From positions 496,001-560,000 of the forward strand of contig CBDEGO010000003.1 in assembly GCA_965237995.1 (NCBI GenBank): 64,000 nt of DNA. The letters are read 5' to 3'. Shown piece after piece: positions 55,612 through 64,000 of this stretch (the stretch's first letter is position 1; every line of letters begins with the position of its first letter). The notes beneath the pieces were generated by a model, which was given only the letters and a program-made list of their open reading frames with translations, was not told the DNA's origin and made no database searches. This stretch comes from JAAELZ01 sp965237995. Lineage in GTDB: Bacteria; Pseudomonadota; Gammaproteobacteria; Arenicellales; Poriferihabitantaceae. Position numbers and translations under genes: made by a program.

Positions 55612-56210
55612 CTAGAGCTTAAGCTTTTAGGGTCAATAACGACCACCTTACCTAATTTATTAAGCTTGACGGTAAGCGATTCTTTATCAGCTTGCAGCGT
55701 CAATTCGAAGGGGGCAATAATTCCATTAGGTTCTACAACAATCGTATTTGGTGGAACGCCTGGCTTGTCATCAAACACATTAGAGGCTTTATCCAGAATA
55801 CTACTGTTAAGTAAATCTATTACTTTTTCTGGAGTCAGGTTTGATCTGTTCTTTTTTTTCTTCCTTTCGAGCAAATTAAGGCTTAGTTTTACATTTTCAG
55901 GAATAATTCGCGCACGCATAAAGCCATCTTTTACGTCTTCATCAGCCTCACCGAATCGCTTAGGTTTGGCACTAACATCAACAAAGCGATAGCTCTTACC
56001 ATCCGAATCGAGCTGAAAGCCTAGAACCTTACCGGTTAAAATAGCTTCATCAAGCGCATGATTTATAAGGGATGCCGCTTTTCGCGCTTCAAGCCTTAGC
56101 ACCTTTGTGTTTGATTGCCCTAAATTAACAACTAAGAAACTGCTTGCCACGGCCATAATGACAATGGCCACCATTATTTCAATCAGGGTAAACCCTTGCT
56201 TAAACCGCAT
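55608..56210 (-). CDS. gspH: Type II secretion pseudopilin H
   Basis: About 200 residues from the ATG at 56210, which gives a short leader before RFKQ|GFTLIEIMVAIVIMAVASSFLVVNLG with Glu5. The frame extends to a TTG at 56252, but that would make a longer leader. The body has LEARKAASLINHALDEAILTGKVLGFQLDSDGKSYRFVD, as in GspH. It links the major pseudopilus to the minor tip. Just upstream of the start lies a 12-bp direct repeat (CTCAATCGAG twice). Confidence 0.87.
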   Translation of the reverse strand: MRFKQGFTLIEIMVAIVIMAVASSFLVVNLGQSNTKVLRLEARKAASLINHALDEAILTGKVLGFQLDSDGKSYRFVDVSAKPKRFGEADEDVKDGFMRARIIPENVKLSLNLLERKKKKNRSNLTPEKVIDLLNSSILDKASNVFDDKPGVPPNTIVVEPNGIIAPFELTLQADKESLTVKLNKLGKVVVIDPKSLSSR

Positions 56211-56303
56211 TTTCTCGATTGAGCCCTCGATTGAGCTACTGCCAGCCTTCAACAGGTAAACTTACCTTGCTCATCGTTCCAAACCTGCATGAAGCACGCG
56301 AAT

Positions 56304-56696
56304 TTACTTAATTTCGTGCAGATTCCAGTTACCAATCTGTTTACCTGAATCACCTGCACCGTTAGACCAAACGTCAAAATCGAGATGTGAGCCAGAACTA
56401 GTATATTGATATTGTTTGCCCCATGGGTCAGTCGGCAATACATCGAGGTAGCCACTACCGCTATTACCTGCCGTTGTTAATTCATTGAGCGAACTTGGAA
56501 ACTTGAAGTTATCTAACTTATACATTTTTATCGCGCTAGACAGCGCCTTAACATCACTTTTCGCCTTTATTACCGCAGCCTGATCTTGACGATTCAGCAC
56601 TTTAGGCAACACCATGGTTGCCAACATACCAATGATAACTACCACTACCATAATCTCAATTAAGGTAAAGCCCCTTTGTTTCTTTTGCTTAGACAT
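56304..56696 (-). CDS. gspG: Type II secretion major pseudopilin G
   Basis: A 130-residue major pseudopilin: KQRGFTLIEIMVVVVIIGMLATMVLPKVL, Glu5 present, then SDVKALSSAIKMYKLDNFKFPS and the C-terminal LPTDPWGKQYQYTSSGSHLDFDVWSNGAGDSGKQIGNW with calcium-binding acidic residues. GspG polymerises to form the pseudopilus. It starts one base before the gspF stop ends, so coupling is likely. Confidence 0.95.
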   Translation of the reverse strand: MSKQKKQRGFTLIEIMVVVVIIGMLATMVLPKVLNRQDQAAVIKAKSDVKALSSAIKMYKLDNFKFPSSLNELTTAGNSGSGYLDVLPTDPWGKQYQYTSSGSHLDFDVWSNGAGDSGKQIGNWNLHEIK

Positions 56697-56697
56697 T

Positions 56698-57918
56698 TTA
56701 ACTAATCACCTGATTCAAATCGAAAATTGGCAACAGAATTGCCATTACTATTACTAACACTATCACTCCCATGATTAAGATCATCATGGGTTCAAATAAA
56801 CTGACCACGACAGAGATTCTAGACTCCGCTTCGCGCTCCAAAGAAGTGGCGGATTTATCTAGCATGGTATCTAAACGGCCACTTGTTTCTCCACTAGCCA
56901 CCATTTGAGTCAGCAAGGCCGGGAAAAGTTTCCGCCGACTCAGCGCCTTACTTAAACTAGCACCTTGTTCCACTTCTTCAGACGTCTTTTTTAGGGAGTC
57001 ACGCATGACTAGATTACTCACCACTTCAGAACTACTTTTGATAGCCGACAATAACGGCACCCCACTACCAATTAAGATAGATAAGGTTCTGGCCATTCTT
57101 GCCGTATTTAAACTTGTAGATAAGCGCTGCGTCAGTGGAAACTTCAAAATAAACTGGTGGTAAGCCATTTGTGGCCCTTCGTAACGCATCAACATCTTAA
57201 ACAGCACGAAAAGGCCAATGCAAGCCAGCAATAAAAAGTGCCCATAGTTCACGATAAAATCGCTGATTTTTATCATTATTTGCGTAAGATAAGGCAACTC
57301 TTGGCCTGTGTCGTTAAACACTTTCACCACTTTCGGCACCACGTAAGCCATTAGACCAACGACGATTAGAATTGCGACAATGGTTAAGATAACGGGGTAT
57401 ACCAGCGCGGTAGAGATTCGCTGCTGCAAACCTTGGCGCGCTTCGGTGTAATCAGCTAACCGCTCCAATACCCCTTCAAGATGGCCAGTCTGTTCACCCG
57501 CCGCAACTGACGCAGTGTATAACTCAGGGAACGCTTTAGGAAATTGACGCATACCATCGGCTAAGGCACCTCCTTCCATTACCGACGCCCGCACACCGGT
57601 AAAAATACTTTTTATGCTATGGCGATCAGCCTGCTCAACCAAACCGGTTAAGGCTTGTTCAATGGGCATACCAGAATCAAGCAAAGTAGCAAATTGCCGT
57701 GTTGAAACGGCTAACTCCATCGTGCTCATTTTTTGACGTTTTCCGCCACGTACTTTTACACCACTTTTGCTCTCTTCTTCATTGACTGAAGTAACCTCTA
57801 GTGGAGTTAAGCCTTGTTCACGTAGTAGTTGACGGACTGCTTTAGCGGTATCGGCGGTACTAACGCCTTTTTTCTTTTTGCCTTGAGCCGTTAAGGCAAG
57901 GTATTCAAATGCGGCCAC
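56698..57918 (-). CDS. gspF: Type II secretion inner-membrane platform protein F
   Basis: A 406-residue GspF. Two T2SSF domains are present; the first is preceded by AFEYLALTAQGKKKKGVSTADTAKAVRQLLREQGL. Three membrane helices occur near 170-200, 220-240 and 370-400. ALVYPVILTIVAILIVVGLMAYVVPKVV and RMARTLSILIGSGVPLLSAIK are typical. It holds the pseudopilus assembly base and works with GspE. It overlaps the end of gspE by one base. Confidence 0.94.
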   Translation of the reverse strand: MAAFEYLALTAQGKKKKGVSTADTAKAVRQLLREQGLTPLEVTSVNEEESKSGVKVRGGKRQKMSTMELAVSTRQFATLLDSGMPIEQALTGLVEQADRHSIKSIFTGVRASVMEGGALADGMRQFPKAFPELYTASVAAGEQTGHLEGVLERLADYTEARQGLQQRISTALVYPVILTIVAILIVVGLMAYVVPKVVKVFNDTGQELPYLTQIMIKISDFIVNYGHFLLLACIGLFVLFKMLMRYEGPQMAYHQFILKFPLTQRLSTSLNTARMARTLSILIGSGVPLLSAIKSSSEVVSNLVMRDSLKKTSEEVEQGASLSKALSRRKLFPALLTQMVASGETSGRLDTMLDKSATSLEREAESRISVVVSLFEPMMILIMGVIVLVIVMAILLPIFDLNQVIS

Positions 57919-59492
57919 TAGTGGTCTCGGGTAACCCGAATAATTTCACTAAAAGAAGTTTTGCCTGCTTTCACTAACCTCGCACCGTTAGATAATAGAC
58001 TAGGTGTCGATAAACGCACGTGCGAAAGCATATCATCTTCACTTTCGCCATCATGTATTTTGCGTCTTAAAGTCTCGTCCATTTCAATTAACTCGTAAAT
58101 GCCTTTACGGCCTCTAAACCCAGAATGGTCGCATTTGCTACAGCCAACTGGGTTATAAATTGTCACGGCTTCATTTGCGCTTACGCCCAACTGCTTTCTT
58201 TCTGCATCATTAGGTTCGGTTGCTTGCTTACAATCTTCGCATAGCGTGCGCACTAAACGTTGCGCTAAAACTCCCAATACGCTGGAGGCAATCAAAAAGG
58301 ATTCTACCCCCATATCAACCAAGCGAGTTACCGCACCAATAGCCGTATTGGTGTGTAAGGTAGACAATACCAAATGACCAGTTAAGCTTGCCTGAACCGC
58401 AATTTCAGCGGTTTCTAAATCGCGTATTTCGCCAATGAGCACAACATCGGGGTCTTGACGCAAAATGGAGCGTAACCCACGAGCAAAAGTAAGGTCGATC
58501 TTGGAGTGTACTTGCATTTGTCCAACGCCATCTAAATCATACTCTATTGGGTCTTCCACCGTCATAATATTCAAAGACTGGCGGTCCATTTCCCCTAAAC
58601 CTGCATAAAGTGTGGTTGTTTTACCCGAGCCCGTCGGACCGGTTACTAACAAGATACCGTGCGGCTGCTTTATCAAACGGTCGTATATTAACTGGATATC
58701 TTGATCCATACCTAAATGGCTTAACTGCAATCTAGCGCCGTGCTTGTCTAACAGTCGCAATACAACACGCTCGCCGTATTGTGTTGGCAAACAAGATACG
58801 CGTACATCAACCGGTCTGTCACCAATAGTCAGTGAAATCCTGCCATCTTGCGGTAATCGTTTTTCTGCGATATCCAACTCAGCCATGACTTTAAGACGTG
58901 ACACCAATGCACCATGCAAAGCACGTTGTGGTTCAACGACATCTTTGAGTACACCGTCACTACGAAAGCGCACCAGTGAGCGCTTTTCAAACACCTCCAA
59001 GTGAATATCTGATACATCTTCACGAATCGCCTGTGTCAATAAAGCGTTGATCAATTTGACCACCGGTGCGTCGTCTGCCGCTTCGAGCAAATCTGTCGAG
59101 GTTGGCAACTCTGTCGCTAACAAACTTAAATCAAGCTCGTCAGAGATATCATCCACCATTTGCGTTGCAGCCGAGTGCCCTTTCTCATGTGCATAACGCA
59201 ACACCGTGTCAAAGTCACTTTCTTCAATTACATGAAATTTCAGCACACCTTGCGTGCGACGACGCAATTCAGAATAAATTTCAAATGGCGGTTTAACCGT
59301 ACAGGCAACGTGTATTAGGTCGCCTTCAGCAAACCCCGTAAGCACTTGGTGTCGTTTCGCAAATGAATACGGCAATAAACCCGACACGGCGGGCTGCAAG
59401 CGATCTATCCAATCTTGCGTACCGTGCAGTTGCAAAGGTTCCATTTCTACCTCTGATGCCGGTTGTGTTACGACGCCTAAAGTCTCAGCCAT
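57918..59492 (-). CDS. gspE: Type II secretion ATPase E
   Basis: A 524-residue hexameric ATPase. N-terminal GspL-binding domain (about 1-130). Walker A GPTGSGKT at 285-292, DP of the Asp box in IMTVEDPIEYDL, HGEI-equivalent VLIGEIRDLETAEIAVQASLTGHLVLSTLHTN, and the zinc tetracysteine loop (CEDC around 410 and CSKC around 445). It drives pseudopilus assembly. The gene follows gspD by 38 bp in one direction. Being complete in every motif, it is likely active. Confidence 0.95.
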   Translation of the reverse strand: MAETLGVVTQPASEVEMEPLQLHGTQDWIDRLQPAVSGLLPYSFAKRHQVLTGFAEGDLIHVACTVKPPFEIYSELRRRTQGVLKFHVIEESDFDTVLRYAHEKGHSAATQMVDDISDELDLSLLATELPTSTDLLEAADDAPVVKLINALLTQAIREDVSDIHLEVFEKRSLVRFRSDGVLKDVVEPQRALHGALVSRLKVMAELDIAEKRLPQDGRISLTIGDRPVDVRVSCLPTQYGERVVLRLLDKHGARLQLSHLGMDQDIQLIYDRLIKQPHGILLVTGPTGSGKTTTLYAGLGEMDRQSLNIMTVEDPIEYDLDGVGQMQVHSKIDLTFARGLRSILRQDPDVVLIGEIRDLETAEIAVQASLTGHLVLSTLHTNTAIGAVTRLVDMGVESFLIASSVLGVLAQRLVRTLCEDCKQATEPNDAERKQLGVSANEAVTIYNPVGCSKCDHSGFRGRKGIYELIEMDETLRRKIHDGESEDDMLSHVRLSTPSLLSNGARLVKAGKTSFSEIIRVTRDH

Positions 59493-59530
59493 GCTAGTAC
59501 TCGCTTACCAATTGAAACACGTTAGTCTCT

Positions 59531-61669
59531 TTACTTATTAGCGCTTGCATCATTGGAACCCCAGTCAACACTCTTTAATACTGGGGGCGTAATTTTAAGT
59601 AACTTTCGTGTATCTGGCATACTTTCTGCTTCTTCGGTACGTAGATATTCGTATCGATCACGCGTTAGCATATCTAACTCGGACGGAGTGCGAATAATTT
59701 TTGGTCGCAAAAACACCATTAAATTAGTTTTACGCGACGTCTTCGTTTTTTTACGGAATGCCGAGCCTATTAGCGGTAGATCACCGAGCAGCGGCACCCT
59801 CTCGTATGTATCACCCGAATCACTAGAAATCAAACCACCAAGTACAATAATTTGCCCATCATCAACGAGCACTTTGGCACTGATCGTTCGTTTATCAGTA
59901 ATTAAATCAGAGGCACCAGAAACCGTCGTTGGAGACACATTAGATATTTCTTGCTCGATCTCCAATTGAATGGCCCCGCCATCGTTAATCTGCGGTGTTA
60001 TCTTTAGCGTCAAACCCACTTCCTTACGTTCGATAGTCTGAAACGGATTGACGGTAGAAGCTGTCGTACCTGTTGTCGTATCGGTGGTAGTCGTGTTGTT
60101 ATTATTATTAGTAAATTGACCAGTCACAAACGGGACTTCTTGACCAACCACAATTTCCGCAGTTTCATTATTTAAGGTCAACATGCTTGGCGTAGAAATG
60201 ATGTTAGAATTACTATCATCGCGTAGCGCATTGAGCACGAGATTTAAATCGGGTACCACGTTACCCGCTAAGTTACGCACATATTTATTCACAAAACCTA
60301 GATTCAAACCGCCAGTATTGTCTGAAAACGTATTACTGGTTTTACCAAATTCCTGATTATCGTTATTACGGTAAGTACCTGTCCAATCTACTCCAAGTTG
60401 TGCTCCATCAGTTTCGGATACTTCTGCAATAATCGCTTCAACAAACACTTGCGAGCGTCGAATATCTAACTGATCGATAATCGTTACTAAATCTTTGTAA
60501 TCTTCTTCTTCAGCGCGAATAATCAGTGAGTTACCAATCTCATCGGCTTGTACCGATATCTTGGTGGATGGCGCTGCAGCTGCGTCTCCGGTTGCATCCT
60601 GCTTATCTTGCACGATGCCATTTAAAATAGCCACCAAGTCCTTGGCCTGTGCATACTTCAAATAGCGCACATGTACATTACCCTTTTCAGGCCGATCTAC
60701 ATCTAATTGTTCTATCAGCGCGGCTAAGGTCGGAAAATCTTTTTCTGGTGCGCGAATGATCAATGCATTTAAACCTTCATCAACTTGCACCAACGTTTGC
60801 TGCACTGGCAGGCCTTTAGCCGCATCATCAGAGGTTAACGTACCCGCTAACTGACTAATGACTTGCGCCATCGTTTGGGCGTTAGCGTGTTTCAAATACA
60901 CAACACGAATTTCTTGGCCTTGTTGCTCTTGATCCATGCGCTGAATCAGCGACAATACTCGGCGAATATTGTTGGCTCGATCAGTCAAAATTAAGGTATT
61001 ACTACCAGCATGCGGCGCAATATGCGCAGTTGGCGGCAACAAAGGCCGCAAAATAGGCAGTAATTCATTCACTGAAGCGTGATCTAAAGTGACGATATAG
61101 GTGATCTCTTGCTCGTTGTCTGGCAGCGTATCTCCCGTGTAGGTTGGCGTTGGATTTTGCTTAACCAAGTTGCCCGGTAATATCTTGATTAAATTCCCAG
61201 ATGGAATAGCTGAAAAATTATAAGTTGCGAGCACTGCCAGAAAGATATCGTAAAGTGTATCTGCAGGAACCGGACTACCCGATACCAGAGTCACTTTACC
61301 TTTCACACGCGGATCAACAATAAAGTTCTTACCGGTGGTTTTAGCGACCAAACTAACTAAAGCTGCGATATCTGCATCTTGAAAATTCAAGGTAATACTA
61401 TTTTGGTCTTCCGATAAAACTACGGCATCTTCGCCACTGCCCACTGCACCTGAGTTATTAGAACTATACGGGTTAGTATTAGACTGAGCGATTAAGTTTT
61501 CGAAAGCATGATCAATATTAAACTGACGCGTCAGTGGGTCAGTAATAGTTGCTTGTTCTACGACGAGATCTAAGGTTTCCATGAACCCATCTTCTTGCGC
61601 GTTGGCAAGTATTACGAAAAACAAGCTCCCCAACAATAGGGCCTTGCTAAAAACGTATCGTTTTATCAT
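59531..61669 (-). CDS. gspD: Type II secretion secretin D
   Basis: A 712-residue outer-membrane secretin. After a signal peptide (about 24 residues, ending NAQ), the N0 domain is LNFQDADIAALVSLVAKTTGKNFIVDPRVKGKV. N1-N3 follow with repeated YVVTLDHASVNELLPILRPL-like and VVYLKHANAQTMAQVI-like segments. The secretin core has VPFVTGQF and PLLGDLPLIGSAFR. A Thr/Asn-rich insert lies near residue 545, inside the beta-barrel region. It is the first gsp gene in the minus direction; no gspC precedes it. Confidence 0.94.
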   Translation of the reverse strand: MIKRYVFSKALLLGSLFFVILANAQEDGFMETLDLVVEQATITDPLTRQFNIDHAFENLIAQSNTNPYSSNNSGAVGSGEDAVVLSEDQNSITLNFQDADIAALVSLVAKTTGKNFIVDPRVKGKVTLVSGSPVPADTLYDIFLAVLATYNFSAIPSGNLIKILPGNLVKQNPTPTYTGDTLPDNEQEITYIVTLDHASVNELLPILRPLLPPTAHIAPHAGSNTLILTDRANNIRRVLSLIQRMDQEQQGQEIRVVYLKHANAQTMAQVISQLAGTLTSDDAAKGLPVQQTLVQVDEGLNALIIRAPEKDFPTLAALIEQLDVDRPEKGNVHVRYLKYAQAKDLVAILNGIVQDKQDATGDAAAAPSTKISVQADEIGNSLIIRAEEEDYKDLVTIIDQLDIRRSQVFVEAIIAEVSETDGAQLGVDWTGTYRNNDNQEFGKTSNTFSDNTGGLNLGFVNKYVRNLAGNVVPDLNLVLNALRDDSNSNIISTPSMLTLNNETAEIVVGQEVPFVTGQFTNNNNNTTTTDTTTGTTASTVNPFQTIERKEVGLTLKITPQINDGGAIQLEIEQEISNVSPTTVSGASDLITDKRTISAKVLVDDGQIIVLGGLISSDSGDTYERVPLLGDLPLIGSAFRKKTKTSRKTNLMVFLRPKIIRTPSELDMLTRDRYEYLRTEEAESMPDTRKLLKITPPVLKSVDWGSNDASANK

Positions 61670-61855
61670 TAAATAATCACTTTTATAATATGGAGGCTAC
61701 ACCCCCCGTTGGCCCAAACTACGCGAAGTGTTTAAGTATCGCATAGTTGCCTAATATTCTGAACTAATTCTAAAGCAGAAATGTGCATTTATTCAGCAGT
61801 TTAAATCGTTTAAACGCTATGAGTTGGCTACTTACAAAGCAGGCTCAAAACAAAC

Positions 61856-63181
61856 TTAAGTCAAACTTTCTACTCGAAACGAAACAACCTTACCCACCAC
61901 ACTGTCTAAACTTTCTATGTTAGTCGTCGCCGCCTTAAAGTTTCCTTCGTCAGTCGGCTCAGTAAGCACAATAGCCGTAACGCTATCTCTACTTTTTTCT
62001 AAGGCCGATTCAGTCTCACCTTTTTGTAGCAAGGAACTGATATTTATATTTGCGGCCGCAAGAATATCGGTAATTTCAGCTAAGACGCCAGAATGGTCTA
62101 GGAGTTCCAAACGCAGATAATAGGCCGTTTGTATCTCATCCATCGGCAATATCGGTAATGCCTCTAACGCATCAGGCTGGAAAGCCAAGTGAGGAACCCG
62201 ATTATTTGGGTCAGCAGTCAACACGCGTACCACATCGATCACATCCGCGACGACCGCAGAGGCAGTCGGCTCAGAGCCCGCACCGGGCCCATAATGTAAA
62301 GTTGACCCCACAGCGTCGCCCTTGACCACAACAGCATTCATCACACCATTTACATTAGCGACCAATCTACTACTAGGAATTAGAGTTGGGTGTACGCGCA
62401 ACTCAAGCCCTTTTTCAGTTCGCCTAGCGATCCCCAAATGCTTTATGCGATACCCGAATTCTTTTGCATACTGCACGTCTTGGTGCGTTACTTCGGTAAT
62501 ACCTTCGGTGTAGACAGCGTCAAATTGCAACGGCACGCCATACGCAATCGATGCCAAAATGGTTAATTTATGCGCTGCGTCAATGCCCTCGATATCAAAG
62601 GTTGGGTCGGCCTCAGCATACCCCAATGCTTGTGCATCTTTTAACACCCCAGCAAAATCAACACCAGGCTGCTCTAACTCCGTCAGTATGTAATTAGACG
62701 TGCCATTAATGATGCCCGCAAGCCATTCTATTCGATTGCCTGCCAAACCTTCACGGATGGCCTTAATGATCGAAATGCCGCCCGCAACGGCAGCTTCAAA
62801 AGCCACCATGACGCCTTTTGCTTGGGCCGCAGCGAAAATCTCATTGCCGTGATGTGCAATCAACGCCTTATTAGCCGTGACTACATGCTTACCGTTATCA
62901 ATGGCCTTAAGAATGACTTCTTTGGCCAAATGTTCTCCGCCGATCAGTTCAACGATTACGTCAATCTCAGGGTTATTAACCACCTCAAACGGATCGTTAA
63001 CTAAATCTGATGCAGTGATTTCACAGTCTCGCGGCTTCGATAAATCTTTAACAGCAGCTTGAACTACTTGAATTTCTCGACCTGCGCGCCGTGTAATCTC
63101 TTGAGCATTTCGGCTAAGCACCGTTACTGTTCCTGAGCCAACTACACCCAAACCGACAAGGCCCACTTTAATCGCGTTCAA
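61856..63181 (-). CDS. hom: Homoserine dehydrogenase
   Basis: A 441-residue enzyme. The NAD(P)-binding motif is GLVGLGVVGSG; the catalytic part has VELIGGEHLAKEVILKAIDNGKHVVTANKALIAHHG, VAGGISIIKAIREGLAGNRIEWLAGIINGTSNYIL, and EADPTFDIEGIDAAHKLTILASIAYG. A C-terminal ACT domain (about 350-430) begins RLELLDHSGVLAEITDILAAANINISSLLQKG. It reduces aspartate semialdehyde to homoserine for threonine and methionine. It is the ACT-containing form. thrC is not adjacent in the window. Confidence 0.95.
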   Translation of the reverse strand: MNAIKVGLVGLGVVGSGTVTVLSRNAQEITRRAGREIQVVQAAVKDLSKPRDCEITASDLVNDPFEVVNNPEIDVIVELIGGEHLAKEVILKAIDNGKHVVTANKALIAHHGNEIFAAAQAKGVMVAFEAAVAGGISIIKAIREGLAGNRIEWLAGIINGTSNYILTELEQPGVDFAGVLKDAQALGYAEADPTFDIEGIDAAHKLTILASIAYGVPLQFDAVYTEGITEVTHQDVQYAKEFGYRIKHLGIARRTEKGLELRVHPTLIPSSRLVANVNGVMNAVVVKGDAVGSTLHYGPGAGSEPTASAVVADVIDVVRVLTADPNNRVPHLAFQPDALEALPILPMDEIQTAYYLRLELLDHSGVLAEITDILAAANINISSLLQKGETESALEKSRDSVTAIVLTEPTDEGNFKAATTNIESLDSVVGKVVSFRVESLT

Positions 63182-63268
63182 AACTTACCTCTTTAATACT
63201 AATAATTTGCGCTGGTGCGCATACATTTCACTCGCTACAATTCAAGCTCTTGTTCCCAATCAAATGTC

Positions 63269-63634
63269 ATGCAGCTACAGCTCAATACTGACGAATCAAT
63301 CAATCTGATCCACTCATACCAAAATGCGCAAATTCGCATTGACGAAGAGCGCTATACAAGCGGCGTGATTGTAACACCAGAGCAGTTACACAGCTTAGAT
63401 TTAAACACGGTTTATGAACTCAAAGCTGAACACTTTGAAATGCTTTTGCCATACCGACCAGAGATGGTAATTTTAGGCACTGGGCCGACGCAAATCTTTC
63501 CTGAGTTTTCCTTAAGCAAATGCTTAATTTCAAATCAAATTGGACTCGAAGTGATGAACTCCAGCGCAGCGTGCCGAACTTATAATGTGTTAGCAGGCGA
63601 TGGCCGAAAAGTACTTGGCTTGCTATTACCTTGA
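63269..63634 (+). CDS. Mth938-like (DUF498) domain protein
   Basis: About 121 residues from the ATG at 63269; the frame runs 18 codons further upstream without family support. The body has TSGVIVTPEQLHSL, KAEHFEMLLPYRPEMVILGTGPTQIFPEFSL, GLEVMNSSAACRTYNVLAGDGRKVLGLLL, the Mth938/AAMDC pattern. The function is unknown; in eukaryotes the relative NDUFAF3 helps complex I assembly. It lies between divergent hom and convergent sppA. Confidence 0.9.
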   Translation: MQLQLNTDESINLIHSYQNAQIRIDEERYTSGVIVTPEQLHSLDLNTVYELKAEHFEMLLPYRPEMVILGTGPTQIFPEFSLSKCLISNQIGLEVMNSSAACRTYNVLAGDGRKVLGLLLP

Positions 63635-63680
63635 CTAAATTTTCGTCTAGAACTTATGCACAACTCATTCTGATAAACGG

Positions 63681-64000
63681 CTATTGATAGCCAAATTGAC
63701 CGCTCGATAACATTTTTGCCATTGCGGCACTAAAACTCACCCCTAATTGACCAGACAGCTCATCAAGAAAACTAGGTTCGGGGGTATAGTCATAATGCCT
63801 ATCTACCCCAATGATATCCTTAGTCGCCGTATCTAGCGTACCAATTTGGTCAACCAGACCGAGATCAACCGCGTTCGAACCATTCCACACCAAGCCACTA
63901 AAAAGCGTATCATCATCGGCCAACCGATCACCACGCCCTTGTTTAACCGCAGTGATAAATTGATCATGCACTTCATCAACGACAGCTTGCATATACGCTG
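63681..64000 (-). CDS. sppA: Signal peptide peptidase SppA (S49 family), 3' end only
   Basis: About 106 residues to the window edge, continuing upstream outside the window. The segment reads AYMQAVVDEVHDQFITAVKQGRGDRLADDDTLFSGLVWNGSNAVDLGLVDQIGTLDTA, the C-terminal SppA region after the catalytic Ser and Lys, which lie outside. SppA is an inner-membrane protease that clears signal peptides. The ATG seen at 63992 is internal, since the family sequence carries on upstream. Confidence 0.88.
   Translation of the reverse strand, partial: AYMQAVVDEVHDQFITAVKQGRGDRLADDDTLFSGLVWNGSNAVDLGLVDQIGTLDTATKDIIGVDRHYDYTPEPSFLDELSGQLGVSFSAAMAKMLSSGQFGYQ

Overview
The window reads as a piece of a marine gammaproteobacterial chromosome. 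The tonB-yqgE-ruvX-pyrB-pyrC' gene order, the general secretory (type II) gene block, RecJ/CysM, AcnA and SppA are typical of Gammaproteobacteria. A DMSP lyase and two betaine-type ABC transporters point to a seawater or alga-associated life. I cannot name the genus from sequence alone. I see no rRNA, tRNA, CRISPR, insertion sequence or prophage.

Layout. 1-10.3 kb is a mixed block: the 5' part of an O-antigen ligase/polymerase-like membrane protein, a glutathione transferase, an MsrA-like reductase, a spondin-domain protein, two SulP anion transporters flanking an acyltransferase, an EamA transporter and a broken DUF1566 gene. 10.3-36.7 kb is the most interesting part, an osmolyte and C1 catabolic island: DMSP lyase DddP, DUF1185 and GlcG/HbpS-like proteins, an EamA exporter, glycerate 2-kinase, serine-glyoxylate-type aminotransferase, hydroxypyruvate reductase-like dehydrogenase, a first betaine-type ABC transporter (X-W-V), a DUF1989-GcvT fusion enzyme co-directional with a second betaine-type ABC transporter (X-V-W, with a double-length permease), two LysR regulators, and gcvT-gcvH-gcvP-lipA. 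36.8-47.5 kb holds housekeeping genes: a frameshifted ComEC-like MBL lipoprotein, rhomboid, aconitase, PaiB-like flavoprotein, inositol-monophosphatase family protein, TonB-like protein, YqgE, RuvX, PyrB and a metal-site-less PyrC'. 47.5-61.7 kb holds an M14-peptidase lipoprotein with a 54-bp tandem repeat, cysM, recJ and the type II secretion genes gspD-E-F-G-H-I-J-K-L-M, without gspC or gspN. 61.8-64 kb holds hom, an Mth938-like gene and the end of sppA.

How the island may work (inference): the two transporters import quaternary-ammonium or sulfonium osmolytes. DddP cleaves DMSP. The DUF1989-GcvT enzyme may move a methyl or one-carbon group from a methylated substrate to tetrahydrofolate. 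The glycine cleavage system with its own lipoyl synthase oxidises glycine. The aminotransferase, reductase and kinase would take serine through hydroxypyruvate and glycerate to 2-phosphoglycerate. 

Three genes (SulP at 4.0-5.6 kb, DUF1566 at 9.9-10.3 kb, MBL at 36.9-37.8 kb) carry single-base frameshifts, four sites in all, each restored by adding one base. Two of the four lie in homopolymer runs, so residual sequencing error is as likely as true decay.
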